This document shows, in pieces, positions 1 to 6,999 of a stretch of 29,293 bases of DNA. Under the pieces are notes generated by a model, which saw only the letters and a list, made by a program, of their open reading frames with translations, was not told the DNA's origin and ran no database searches. Both the position numbers and the translations under genes were made by a program. Positions within the stretch are counted from its first letter, which is position 1. Each line of letters begins with the position of its first letter. The stretch is taken from positions 1 to 29,293 of the IMG/VR virus record IMGVR_UViG_3300044643_000381; one strand, given 5' to 3'. Origin of the DNA: a virus.

Positions 1-1718
1 GTAACCAACCCACCAGGTCCACCAAGCCTTGATTGCATTTCTCTGGTAACAAACTCATAACTAATGTTAGGTCCTGTACCTCCTAATGTAACACCATCTG
101 ATTGGTATTTAAATTGAGAATTTGCAGCCCAATCTGAATCATTTAAAATATTGGTATCATCCTCATTATTAAAAGGATTAACTAAATCTCTTGTGTCTTC
201 TATTACTAATAGGTTTTCTCCTAAAGGAATATTTTCAATAATTACTTCTTCAATTTCTCCTGTAGGACTAGCTTCAATTACAACTGAAGGATTTCCATAA
301 CTATCTGTAGAGTCATATAGAAATGCATTATTGCTTGAATTAAATCTATAAGCTCTAGCATCAAAATCTACATCAAAGAATTTAGTTACAGCATTAGCGG
401 CAAATAATCTATTTCTAACTACATCAATAGTCTTGAATACTTCTGGTGGTCTGTTTAGATTAGCAATATCTGCAGAGTCTACAGGAATATCATTCTCATT
501 ACCATTATGTACTAGTGTTATTTCACCAGTTGGTGGTACAGGTCTTTCATCAAAGAAGAAAGCTTCTGGAAAATCAGGTATCTGATATACAACATACCCT
601 ATTCTAATACTATCATAATTAGTATCTAAATTCTGTAAAAAGATTTCAACAGACTTATCAGAGTTAATTCCAGGATTAGCACCTGTAGTTTTATAATCTG
701 ATAGCTGACCAGGAAATAAATTAATTAAATTACTTACTGGAGAGTAGCTAGACTCTGCTCCTTGGTTAGAAAACAGTTGATAGAAGTATTGATACTTACC
801 TGTAGGTAATGTACCACCTATAATTACTTGACTTACAATAGGTTTTTGTGGTAAGTGAATAGGTATATATGAGAATAACTCTTCTGGTGTAGCCCATATC
901 TGAGGATCAAATAGATTACAAAGTCTTAAGTTTTGATTCCAATCTGTCCATATCAATCTCATTATTTCTGTAGATTCATATCTACATTTTAAGTGCTCAC
1001 TAATAGCATACTGTCTTGACAGGTTTAATTTACCTGCATACTTTAAAGTACCTAATGGTAATAGATAGTTCTGAGTTTCTATTTGAGAACTTACAATTTC
1101 ATTAGTAGCATTATCATACTTACAATCCCATATAAAACCTTCAGTATCTTGAGGATCTTCTAAGTTACTGTTAGCAAAACAGCTTATCATTACTAAGTTA
1201 TCGTTATAATAACCCCATCCTAATATAGTGTGTGATGCTACTCTATCAGTTCTTAACTCTGAACAGTTAGGAAATGTACTTACAACTATACCTTGGTTAT
1301 TACTAGATTGTGGTAAAAAGTCATATATAACAATAAAGTTAGCATTGTAATATGCAATTACATACTGTTTATCTGGTAAAGAAGATGCTTGTATTTGAGT
1401 ATTGATTTCTTGAGTTAAAAAGTCATTGTTCTTATTTTCAACATTATTTAATGTAAAAGTTCTACTGACTGTTCCTCTGCTTATTGTAACAACAACATTA
1501 CCAGAAATATCTGAAAAATCAATCTTATAAGTAGCTTCAACAACAGGTAGCCTAAAGCTGAACTTGTTACCTTTTACATTCTCAATAGCAAATGTAGAGT
1601 TACCTTCATCAGTAATTACCCTAATGTTATTAGCATTAAGGTAACTATCTGGTTGACTCTTTAACTTGGATAAATCTGAATTTAATCCTTTGTTCCACGT
1701 ATTCTTACTAGCAGGCAT
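1..1718 (-). CDS. Tail tubular / muzzle protein, crAss-like (partial, 3' end outside window)
   Basis: The frame is open for 572 codons from the ATG at 1718 to the window edge; the C-terminus is missing. The start follows the upstream stop by 3 nt, and the N-terminus reads MPASKNTWNKGLNSDLSK, followed by a 'DSYLNANNIRV' segment. This N-terminal pattern (NKG..SD....DSY..A.N.R) is what I recognise from the large tail-tubular proteins of crAss-like phages, related to P22 gp10 and called the muzzle in virion structures. Around residues 290-320 there is a fibronectin-like stretch (GTLPTGKYQYFYQLFSNQG). Its place after the ring and HU-like genes is the canonical position. It should form the distal end of the short tail. 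The sequence is mostly beta-type with no signal peptide. Family call is from motif memory and gene order. Confidence 0.75.
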   Translation of the reverse strand, partial: MPASKNTWNKGLNSDLSKLKSQPDSYLNANNIRVITDEGNSTFAIENVKGNKFSFRLPVVEATYKIDFSDISGNVVVTISRGTVSRTFTLNNVENKNNDFLTQEINTQIQASSLPDKQYVIAYYNANFIVIYDFLPQSSNNQGIVVSTFPNCSELRTDRVASHTILGWGYYNDNLVMISCFANSNLEDPQDTEGFIWDCKYDNATNEIVSSQIETQNYLLPLGTLKYAGKLNLSRQYAISEHLKCRYESTEIMRLIWTDWNQNLRLCNLFDPQIWATPEELFSYIPIHLPQKPIVSQVIIGGTLPTGKYQYFYQLFSNQGAESSYSPVSNLINLFPGQLSDYKTTGANPGINSDKSVEIFLQNLDTNYDSIRIGYVVYQIPDFPEAFFFDERPVPPTGEITLVHNGNENDIPVDSADIANLNRPPEVFKTIDVVRNRLFAANAVTKFFDVDFDARAYRFNSSNNAFLYDSTDSYGNPSVVIEASPTGEIEEVIIENIPLGENLLVIEDTRDLVNPFNNEDDTNILNDSDWAANSQFKYQSDGVTLGGTGPNISYEFVTREMQSRLGGPGGLV

Positions 1719-1721
1719 ATT

Positions 1722-2660
1722 TTAAAAGTATCTATATGGATGATTAAACATTTTTTCAGGTAGCTGCATATTTCTAAACATACTACTGTGGTTGTTGTAT
1801 TTAGGTATAAGTCTAAGCCACTGGTTTTTAAATGATTCCATTTCATCAATACCAGGAGTTTTAGTTTTATTAACTGCTTGTGCTACTTTCCAATCTCTTT
1901 CTTTCTCAATAGTTTGATAAACCTTATCTGTAATGTTACCTTGAACAAACATTTTAAAAGCAATCTTGTAAGCAATCTCATACTGTACAGCTTGTCTCCA
2001 CCATTCATCAGCAGGTATCAAAGGATAACCTTCTTCATCAGTAGGAATAGCTAAGTAAGACATCATTATCTTACCTTTATCAAAATTGGTAAATATGTAA
2101 TTGTTGTTTACTGTATATGTACTCCCTGATTTACAGTAAAAGTCATAATCAGTAGAGTGTTGTTTTGTATGGAAGGTATCAGTAGCCCATCTCATAGGTT
2201 CTAGCCTATATCTAGGTGTGGCTAAATTACCGCCTGCAGATCTAATAATAGGTTTTCTAGGTTCACAACCTTCTGGAGTACATTCATCACAAGATGTAAA
2301 AGAGTTACAACCACAAAGTTTAAACTTTCTATTTACAATATCTATTGCTGAAACTTCCACAAACTCAGTACCTCTATCTAATGTAGAGATTACCATTGCT
2401 GTACAACCATCACTACCTTGCTCTACCATTCTAGCTGTTTGTATAATAGATTCTAAATCACAAGGTAAATTACCTCTTGATTCATGGATTTCAATCTCCT
2501 CTACTTTATTCTGTAAAGTCAAAGGAACTTTCAATAAAGCCATAATACTACCTGCCCATTCAGCTGCTTCAGTGAATGATAGGCTATAATTAAAGCCAAA
2601 ATCCATGTAGACTCTTTCTACAATGGTTTTAAGACTAACGTGTTTTCCAGAGATTGCCAT
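1722..2660 (-). CDS. Ring / tail-stabilisation-type virion protein (312 aa)
   Basis: This 312-aa protein lies 3 nt before the muzzle gene and 12 nt after an 85-aa gene. It starts with helices (residues 5-50, SLKTIVERVYMDFGFNYSLS), continues with mixed beta structure, and has a Cys cluster near residues 117-132 (LCGCNSF, CDECTPEGC) that could bind a metal. A later segment (MMSYLAIPTDEEGYPLIP) is followed by a long C-terminal helical part. The plan of N-terminal helices, central beta region, YLAIP/P-D loop and C-terminal helices matches neck-ring adaptors of podoviruses, and the position just upstream of the muzzle fits a crAss-like ring protein. Related in plan to the proteins at 3460-4218 and 18425-19192. 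The exact ring number cannot be assigned by eye. Confidence 0.6.
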   Translation of the reverse strand: MAISGKHVSLKTIVERVYMDFGFNYSLSFTEAAEWAGSIMALLKVPLTLQNKVEEIEIHESRGNLPCDLESIIQTARMVEQGSDGCTAMVISTLDRGTEFVEVSAIDIVNRKFKLCGCNSFTSCDECTPEGCEPRKPIIRSAGGNLATPRYRLEPMRWATDTFHTKQHSTDYDFYCKSGSTYTVNNNYIFTNFDKGKIMMSYLAIPTDEEGYPLIPADEWWRQAVQYEIAYKIAFKMFVQGNITDKVYQTIEKERDWKVAQAVNKTKTPGIDEMESFKNQWLRLIPKYNNHSSMFRNMQLPEKMFNHPYRYF

Positions 2661-2672
2661 AGTTATTTATTA

Positions 2673-2930
2673 TTAGAATGATAAGTTTTCTAGTCCATCA
2701 AGAATCTTATCTTCATAAGACTCTTCTTCTGTTTTGGGAGATGTTCCTTCAAGGGGGTTTTTCTTAGAGATATACTTCTTACACTCACTAGTGTATTTCT
2801 CATCTTCACCAGATGAACCATATTTCTCCATGGTAATTACAAAACCATTTTCAACTTGTTCTACACAAACTCTTTTGGTTACACCATCAGTTGTTTCTGA
2901 TTTTTCCCAGCGTTTTTTATTATTATCCAT
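2673..2930 (-). CDS. Small hypothetical protein in the tail block (85 aa)
   Basis: An 85-aa charged, Lys/Glu-rich protein starting MDNNKKRWEKSETTDG, with a short beta-like segment (RVCVEQVENGFVITMEKYG, about residues 20-38) and an acidic C-terminus. It has no membrane segment or recognisable domain. It is separated from the HU-like gene by 2 nt and from the ring protein by 12 nt, so it is co-transcribed with virion neck genes. It may be a small assembly factor or minor virion component, but the sequence does not say which. The competing plus-strand frame over this region has no context and is rejected. Confidence 0.6.
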   Translation of the reverse strand: MDNNKKRWEKSETTDGVTKRVCVEQVENGFVITMEKYGSSGEDEKYTSECKKYISKKNPLEGTSPKTEEESYEDKILDGLENLSF

Positions 2931-2932
2931 AA

Positions 2933-3460
2933 TTATTGTTCTTTATAATCTGTTTGGTAAGGATTTGTTTTTAAGTGTGTTGCTAATTCTCTACACCATT
3001 TTCTGTTAGGGATAAACATTATAACAGACTTAGCCTTATATTTAGCATTATCCTTAATATATTTGAAAGACATTCTATACTTGTTCTTACAGTATACTCT
3101 AGTTTTACCTTTAATTTCTTTTAATTGTTCAGCAGACAAGTCACCATACACTTGTTTCCAGTGTTGTTTAGTTGCAAGCCAGTCTACTTTATAACATATT
3201 CTGTTTACAGCACCATCTTCATTATATACTATTTTCTGTTTTTTCTTCTGTATTTCAAGATCCCCAAACTTATTTGGAAACTTAAGACTGTAACCTTCCT
3301 TAATAATAAGATTCATCATCTTATCAAATATATCAGTAAATACTTTATTATGTGTTTTCTTATCTAGTGGAATAGGAGAGAACTGCTTATAGTGATCATA
3401 TATATCATCATAGCCTAGGTCTACATTAAACTTATTTTTAGAGTTCTTTCTGCTTATCAT
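2933..3460 (-). CDS. HU/IHF-fold-like protein of the crAss tail block (175 aa)
   Basis: A basic 175-aa protein. Residues about 36-75 read as a helix followed by GYSLKFPNKFGDLEIQKKK, which resembles the core of HU/IHF proteins (helix, then strand, G-F/L-G turn, strand with basic residues). Crassvirales genomes are known to carry IHF-like genes between tail-stabilisation and tail-tubular genes, and this gene sits exactly there, sharing 1 nt with the stop of the ring protein upstream. The rest (KYRMSFKYIKDNAKYKAKSV) is strongly basic, compatible with DNA or RNA contact or a structural role in the neck. The DNA-bending arm of true IHF is not obvious. Assignment is moderate and rests on pattern plus synteny. 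Confidence 0.5.
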   Translation of the reverse strand: MISRKNSKNKFNVDLGYDDIYDHYKQFSPIPLDKKTHNKVFTDIFDKMMNLIIKEGYSLKFPNKFGDLEIQKKKQKIVYNEDGAVNRICYKVDWLATKQHWKQVYGDLSAEQLKEIKGKTRVYCKNKYRMSFKYIKDNAKYKAKSVIMFIPNRKWCRELATHLKTNPYQTDYKEQ

Positions 3461-4218
3461 TATTCTTGTGATTGTTTATTTTGACCAGGATCTGTACCTG
3501 CTTGGGTATAGTTTGCTGCTACACTAGGGATATTATCATCCTTAGAGTTGTTATTTTGATCTATATAAAGTGTTCTCTTAGTTCTTAGTTCATTAAGAAC
3601 AGCTGGTTTAACAAGCGTTTGCCACATCCAAGCATTAATTGGATAACGTGAATTCCAGTTAAAACATGGTTGTTGAGTATCACAGCTAATAAACTTAGCT
3701 GCTTCAGTAGGATCCTCAAATACTCCTTGTAGATTTACAAACTGTAATAGTTTGTTAAAGTTACCTTTGTTGTAAACTATGTATAAATAGTTATTTTTAA
3801 GGAATGCTCCTAGTGCTTTAGTATTATATCTACCATTTCCGTAGTAAACAGCATGATCGTAATCCATAAAATAAATAGGAATAGACATAAAATCCACAGA
3901 GCTAATTCTCGTAATAGTCTTTTCATGGTTTAATTCAATAGCGTTAGGTATTGGTTGTTTACTTTTTAGTATTTTACAGTCTACAAATACCTCACAACAC
4001 CTGTCAGACTGCCTATTAACTAAATCAAGCTCAACACAACCTAGGTCTTGAATGATATTATCATCAATACTCCTGTTTTTATTATGCTCTTTTCTAATCC
4101 AATTAGCCCTTTCTTGGTTAATAAGGTCTTTAATTAGACGTTTATCTAATGTAGTATCATCAGCTGTTATCTGAAGATCCTCATAGATTTGGTAAATCAT
4201 CTGGTTTAAACTAATCAT
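3460..4218 (-). CDS. Ring / tail-stabilisation-type protein (252 aa)
   Basis: A 252-aa protein opening with helices (MISLNQMIYQIYEDLQITADD, then IKDLINQERANWIRKEHNK), followed by a beta-rich middle with cysteines, and a disordered Asn/Gln/Ser-rich tail from about residue 225. This helical start (…YQIYEDL…LI..ER) is typical of neck-ring and P22 gp4-like tail stabilisation proteins of crAss-like phages. It is followed directly by the HU-like gene (1-nt overlap), which supports the call. Its start overlaps the TAG stop of the preceding lysis gene by 8 nt, so translation of the two is probably coupled. It should sit below the portal in the neck or upper tail. Confidence 0.62.
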   Translation of the reverse strand: MISLNQMIYQIYEDLQITADDTTLDKRLIKDLINQERANWIRKEHNKNRSIDDNIIQDLGCVELDLVNRQSDRCCEVFVDCKILKSKQPIPNAIELNHEKTITRISSVDFMSIPIYFMDYDHAVYYGNGRYNTKALGAFLKNNYLYIVYNKGNFNKLLQFVNLQGVFEDPTEAAKFISCDTQQPCFNWNSRYPINAWMWQTLVKPAVLNELRTKRTLYIDQNNNSKDDNIPSVAANYTQAGTDPGQNKQSQE

Positions 4219-4792
4219 GGTCTTTATTTAATTGATAAGAAAAACCTACCATAACTGATTTAGTTAGTGGTAAATAATTTAGTTGGTAAATATAGCCTTT
4301 TTTATGATAATATGATATACCTACACCTGCTTCAAAGGTATTTGCATACTGACTACCCATAAATATACCATTAATTGCAAGTATATTCTTAGTAGTTTTA
4401 ACATACCTAATAACACTATCAGTGTGAGTAATAGTTGTAAGTATCTCTTTAGGTATTTTTAACTTGTAATTAAAGTTAGATTCTACCAATGTACCATCAA
4501 TTTTATTGATGAAAGTAGCATCTAGATTACTATCACTGTACTCTTGAGTATATAGATTGATTGTAGTATCCTCTGGATAAGGAATAGGTACAGGTACATC
4601 TAGTTTTACATACTTAGTAAATGTATCAACTTTAGTTACAACAGTAGTATCAGATGTCCTAATTATCTCAGTTTTAATAATTTCCCTTGGTTCTGTAGGA
4701 CAAGACTTATGACACTGCTGTAATAAGAATAGCAAAGCCAGCAATACAAGTATTGTTACTCTTTCAATGGTAAACCAAGATTTCTTTTTCAT
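4211..4792 (-). CDS. Membrane- or lipid-anchored lysis-cassette protein, spanin-like candidate (193 aa)
   Basis: The N-terminus has basic residues followed by one hydrophobic segment (VTILVLLALLFLLQQC, about residues 12-27). The Cys at the end recalls a lipobox but lacks the usual small residue before it, so a signal anchor is equally likely. A periplasmic stretch with DTT/VDT and Pro-rich pieces (VPVPIPYPEDTT) follows, and the C-terminus looks like beta hairpins (EAGVGISYYHKKGYIYQLN). Small proteins of this plan next to endolysins are common in Bacteroidota phages and have been left as unknown families. Position right after the M15 peptidase (ATGA overlap) suggests a role in the last step of lysis, such as a spanin linking inner and outer membranes; that is inference. 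It ends in a TAG codon. Confidence 0.55.
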   Translation of the reverse strand: MKKKSWFTIERVTILVLLALLFLLQQCHKSCPTEPREIIKTEIIRTSDTTVVTKVDTFTKYVKLDVPVPIPYPEDTTINLYTQEYSDSNLDATFINKIDGTLVESNFNYKLKIPKEILTTITHTDSVIRYVKTTKNILAINGIFMGSQYANTFEAGVGISYYHKKGYIYQLNYLPLTKSVMVGFSYQLNKDHD

Positions 4793-5301
4793 AGTGCCCA
4801 GGTTTTATATAATGTTTTCTTACCAGACTTATATGCTCTTAATACTTGGTTTCTGTTCTTACCTTCAACATAAGAAATGTGAATCCATGAAGGGTTATCA
4901 TCAGTACCAAATTCTAATATACACTGATCAAACTCAAAAGAAGGATCACTTGCTAGTTCTTTAATTGCTACTACAATAGAACCATTAAACTCTTTACCAT
5001 CTTTAATAAAGTTAATATCAGCAGCTTGTCCATAACAGTGTTGAGAAGTTTGTACTGGTTTACCATTAATTACAGTATAAGCTCCACCTATCTTAGCATT
5101 TAATCTAGGACATCTGTAACCAGAAGTTACTGTAATACCTGCTTTTAGATAATCTCTAATTGGCTGGAGTACTTTAACACAAAGTAATGTCAGGTTGTTT
5201 ATAATATCTTGTGGAGGATTAAATTGCTCATCAAATCCCCACCTTACTGCTGATGGTGATTTAACCATTTCAGACAGTGTAAAATTTCTACTCAGTTTCA
5301 T
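4789..5301 (-). CDS. Endolysin: peptidase M15 (D-Ala-D-Ala / L-Ala-D-Glu type)
   Basis: A 170-aa single-domain zinc peptidase that should cut peptide bonds in peptidoglycan stem peptides. Visible motifs are SGYRCPRLNAKIGG (residues 60-73), SQHCYGQAADIN (86-97) with zinc ligands H88 and D95, a probable catalytic Glu at CILEFG (E130), and WIHISY (139-144) with the third ligand H141. These match the M15 family of phage endolysins. There is no signal peptide, so it needs a holin, and a holin-like gene lies directly upstream with a 14-nt overlap. The start MKLSRNFTLSEMVKS is typical of this family (FTL.E...S). The next gene overlaps by ATGA. High confidence in the enzyme class; exact bond specificity is not visible. 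Confidence 0.9.
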   Translation of the reverse strand: MKLSRNFTLSEMVKSPSAVRWGFDEQFNPPQDIINNLTLLCVKVLQPIRDYLKAGITVTSGYRCPRLNAKIGGAYTVINGKPVQTSQHCYGQAADINFIKDGKEFNGSIVVAIKELASDPSFEFDQCILEFGTDDNPSWIHISYVEGKNRNQVLRAYKSGKKTLYKTWAL

Positions 5302-5542
5302 TTTTTACATCTTTGTTTTTAAGTTTTGTTAATCCCATTCCTCCTAGTATTACAGAAGTCATTGTAATCATAGCATATTCTACCAATGCTTTATTTGGTA
5401 TTTCATTCTTCTTATAAAGTACAATTGCTAATGTAACAGCAAACATTATTACAAAAGCAAATACAGTAAGTCTTTTATGATCTATCTTACCATTACTACC
5501 TTTAAAAGATTCTATGAACATTTGTTTAGTTTTGTTTAACAT
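5288..5542 (-). CDS. Holin-like membrane protein (84 aa)
   Basis: An 84-aa protein with two hydrophobic segments, about residues 27-44 (VFAFVIMFAVTLAIVLYK) and 55-72 (EYAMITMTSVILGGMGLT), separated by a short polar loop, and a charged Lys/Glu C-terminus. The small size, two membrane spans and overlap with the endolysin start (14 nt) fit a class II-type holin that lets the M15 enzyme reach the cell wall. The stop is TAG, inside the start region of the endolysin, which suggests translational coupling. A similar plan occurs in many uncharacterised Bacteroidota phage proteins, so holin activity is inferred from context. Confidence 0.65.
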   Translation of the reverse strand: MLNKTKQMFIESFKGSNGKIDHKRLTVFAFVIMFAVTLAIVLYKKNEIPNKALVEYAMITMTSVILGGMGLTKLKNKDVKNETE

Positions 5543-5834
5543 ATTGTTTAAGTTCTATTTTCAGTCTTTCTATTTCAATTGCTTGTCTTAAGTTCTCTTG
5601 TTCTAACTCAGATATTCTCTTAGTTAGTTTTTCTTCTATTAAATAGGATTCTTCCTCTTTTTGTTCTAAAAGATTTATTTTCTTTTCAAGTCTATCAATT
5701 TCACTATAAAGCTTATTTTGAATTTCAGCATACATTTCTACAGCATCCCTTTTTTTACTAAAAAGTCTAGGGATAGTTACTGTTAGGATTGCTGAACCCA
5801 GTGCAATTAAGGCTAAAAGAATAGGTTGTTCCAT
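5526..5834 (-). CDS. Single-pass membrane protein with coiled coil, lysis-associated (102 aa)
   Basis: The first 25 residues form one hydrophobic segment (ILLALIALGSAILTVTIP) and the remainder, from about residue 30, is a highly charged coiled coil (DRLEKKINLLEQKEEES and following heptads). This is the plan of an inner-membrane i-spanin or a class III holin partner. It is the first gene of the lysis cassette and overlaps the holin-like gene by 17 nt. A coiled coil reaching into the periplasm could work with the anchored protein at 4211-4792. No partner evidence is visible beyond gene order, so the functional label is tentative. Confidence 0.6.
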   Translation of the reverse strand: MEQPILLALIALGSAILTVTIPRLFSKKRDAVEMYAEIQNKLYSEIDRLEKKINLLEQKEEESYLIEEKLTKRISELEQENLRQAIEIERLKIELKQYVKQN

Positions 5835-5842
5835 AGGTTAGG

Positions 5843-6391
5843 TTATTTAATTAATGTTACTCTACCAATTTTTTCATGGTATTTATTGTTTATATCTTTA
5901 TAATACATCTTATAAGTATATACATCATCCTCACAAATTCTATTGTTATAAGTACCATCCCATCTTTTGTTTAGATCATGAGAAAAGAATACCATTTCTC
6001 CCCACCTATTCCAAATAGCCATCTTAAAATCAACTATGTTTATACCATATGCACCAAACTCTTCATTATCACCATCACCATTTGGAGTAAAAGCTGTTGG
6101 TATCCATATAAATGTTTCTTTACATTCAATGATTTTTATTACTATTTTGTCATTTGAATAACATGCATCATTACTAAAAGTAGCTGTTATTACATAAGTA
6201 CCTAAATCTTTGAAGGTAATTGTCATAACATCATTATTTACTTGGTATGGTATTAAAGGAATAACACTCCAACTAATATTAGATGAAGTGTTAGCCCTTA
6301 TTTCCTTCTGAATCTCAGCACCACATAGTTCATATACAGGCTGTGCACTCAGTTTTATGCTTATAAATAATAATAGTATGAAATATTTCAT
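5843..6391 (-). CDS. Secreted protein with T9SS type-B (CHU_C / gliding_CTERM) sorting domain (182 aa)
   Basis: A signal peptide (MKYFILLLFISIKLSAQ, residues 1-17) is followed by an Ig-like domain (about 19-90) and a C-terminal domain (about 94-182) with the hallmarks of the type IX secretion type-B signal: WIPTAFTPNGDGDNEEF (96-112), IWNRWGEMVF (126-135), RWDGTYN (143-149) and the terminal GRVTLIK (176-182). In Bacteroidota this domain directs proteins through the outer-membrane translocon to the surface or medium. It is a hallmark of host surface proteins such as gliding adhesins and is unexpected among virion and lysis genes. The start shares 1 nt with the upstream stop (TGATG), so it is probably translationally coupled. 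Domain call is strong; role in the phage is unknown. Confidence 0.88.
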   Translation of the reverse strand: MKYFILLLFISIKLSAQPVYELCGAEIQKEIRANTSSNISWSVIPLIPYQVNNDVMTITFKDLGTYVITATFSNDACYSNDKIVIKIIECKETFIWIPTAFTPNGDGDNEEFGAYGINIVDFKMAIWNRWGEMVFFSHDLNKRWDGTYNNRICEDDVYTYKMYYKDINNKYHEKIGRVTLIK

Positions 6392-6951
6392 CAGTCAGTA
6401 TATATAATTCCAGTAGGTAATGGTTCTACAGTTACAGTACCAGTACCAGTAATAGGACAGCCACCAGCTGTCTGTGATGTTACAGTAATAGTATAGTTTC
6501 CTGCAAGCAATCCAGAAGGATTAAATGTTGTTCCTGAAACTCCTGTACCACTAAATACAGGAGTAGTACCTAGGTTTTGCCCTGTAATGTTCTGAACATT
6601 ACCACCTTCACATACTACAATAGGATCAATAGTAGCTGTTACAGCATTCTGTACAGTAATTTGAGCAGTAGTTGTAAACTGGCAGCCAGAAGCATTTGTC
6701 TCAATCATTGTCATAGTATATACACCAGGTGTAGTCCAAGTAACTTGAATCTGCTGGGAAGATACTGTAAATGGTTGCACAGGTACAATACTAAATTGGT
6801 AAGTTGACGTAGGATCAATAACTTGATCTCCATAGAAATGGGTTTCATTTGGACAAACAGTCTGACCATTAGCAGCATTAGGCGTTGGTACTTGACTATA
6901 AGCTGTTAAACTAGTCAATAAAATAACAATTGAGAATAGCAAATTTTTCAT
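6391..6951 (-). CDS. Secreted protein with two Ig/PKD-like domains of flavobacterial adhesin type (186 aa)
   Basis: A clear signal peptide (MKNLLFSIVILLTSLTAYSQ, residues 1-20) precedes two beta-sandwich domains. The first (about 30-100) contains TYQFSIVPVQPFTV and TWTTPGVYTMTMIETNASGC, and resembles the Ig-like part of the next gene. The second (about 105-180) contains CEGGNVQNITG, FSGTGVSGTTFNPSG and AGNYTITVTS, the pattern of repeat domains in flavobacterial T9SS surface proteins. It ends in PLPTGIIYTD with no sorting domain, so alone it should stop in the periplasm unless carried by a partner. The next gene, with the sorting domain, begins in the overlapping TGATG. The preceding 48-nt gap holds a -7-like element (6966-6973). 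Confidence 0.8.
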   Translation of the reverse strand: MKNLLFSIVILLTSLTAYSQVPTPNAANGQTVCPNETHFYGDQVIDPTSTYQFSIVPVQPFTVSSQQIQVTWTTPGVYTMTMIETNASGCQFTTTAQITVQNAVTATIDPIVVCEGGNVQNITGQNLGTTPVFSGTGVSGTTFNPSGLLAGNYTITVTSQTAGGCPITGTGTVTVEPLPTGIIYTD

Positions 6952-6965
6952 AAAAAATCTTTTAA

Positions 6966-6973
6966 CAAATATA
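6966..6973 (-). promoter_or_regulatory. Bacteroidota-type -7 element before the Ig-domain secreted gene
   Basis: On the minus strand this reads TATATTTG, matching TANNTTTG, 14 nt before the ATG at 6951. No TTG is seen at the expected -33 distance, and it lies in a 48-nt gap inside a dense operon. It may be an internal promoter or chance in AT-rich DNA. Confidence 0.3.
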
Positions 6974-6999
6974 ATTAATAAATAAATCCTTTGATATAC

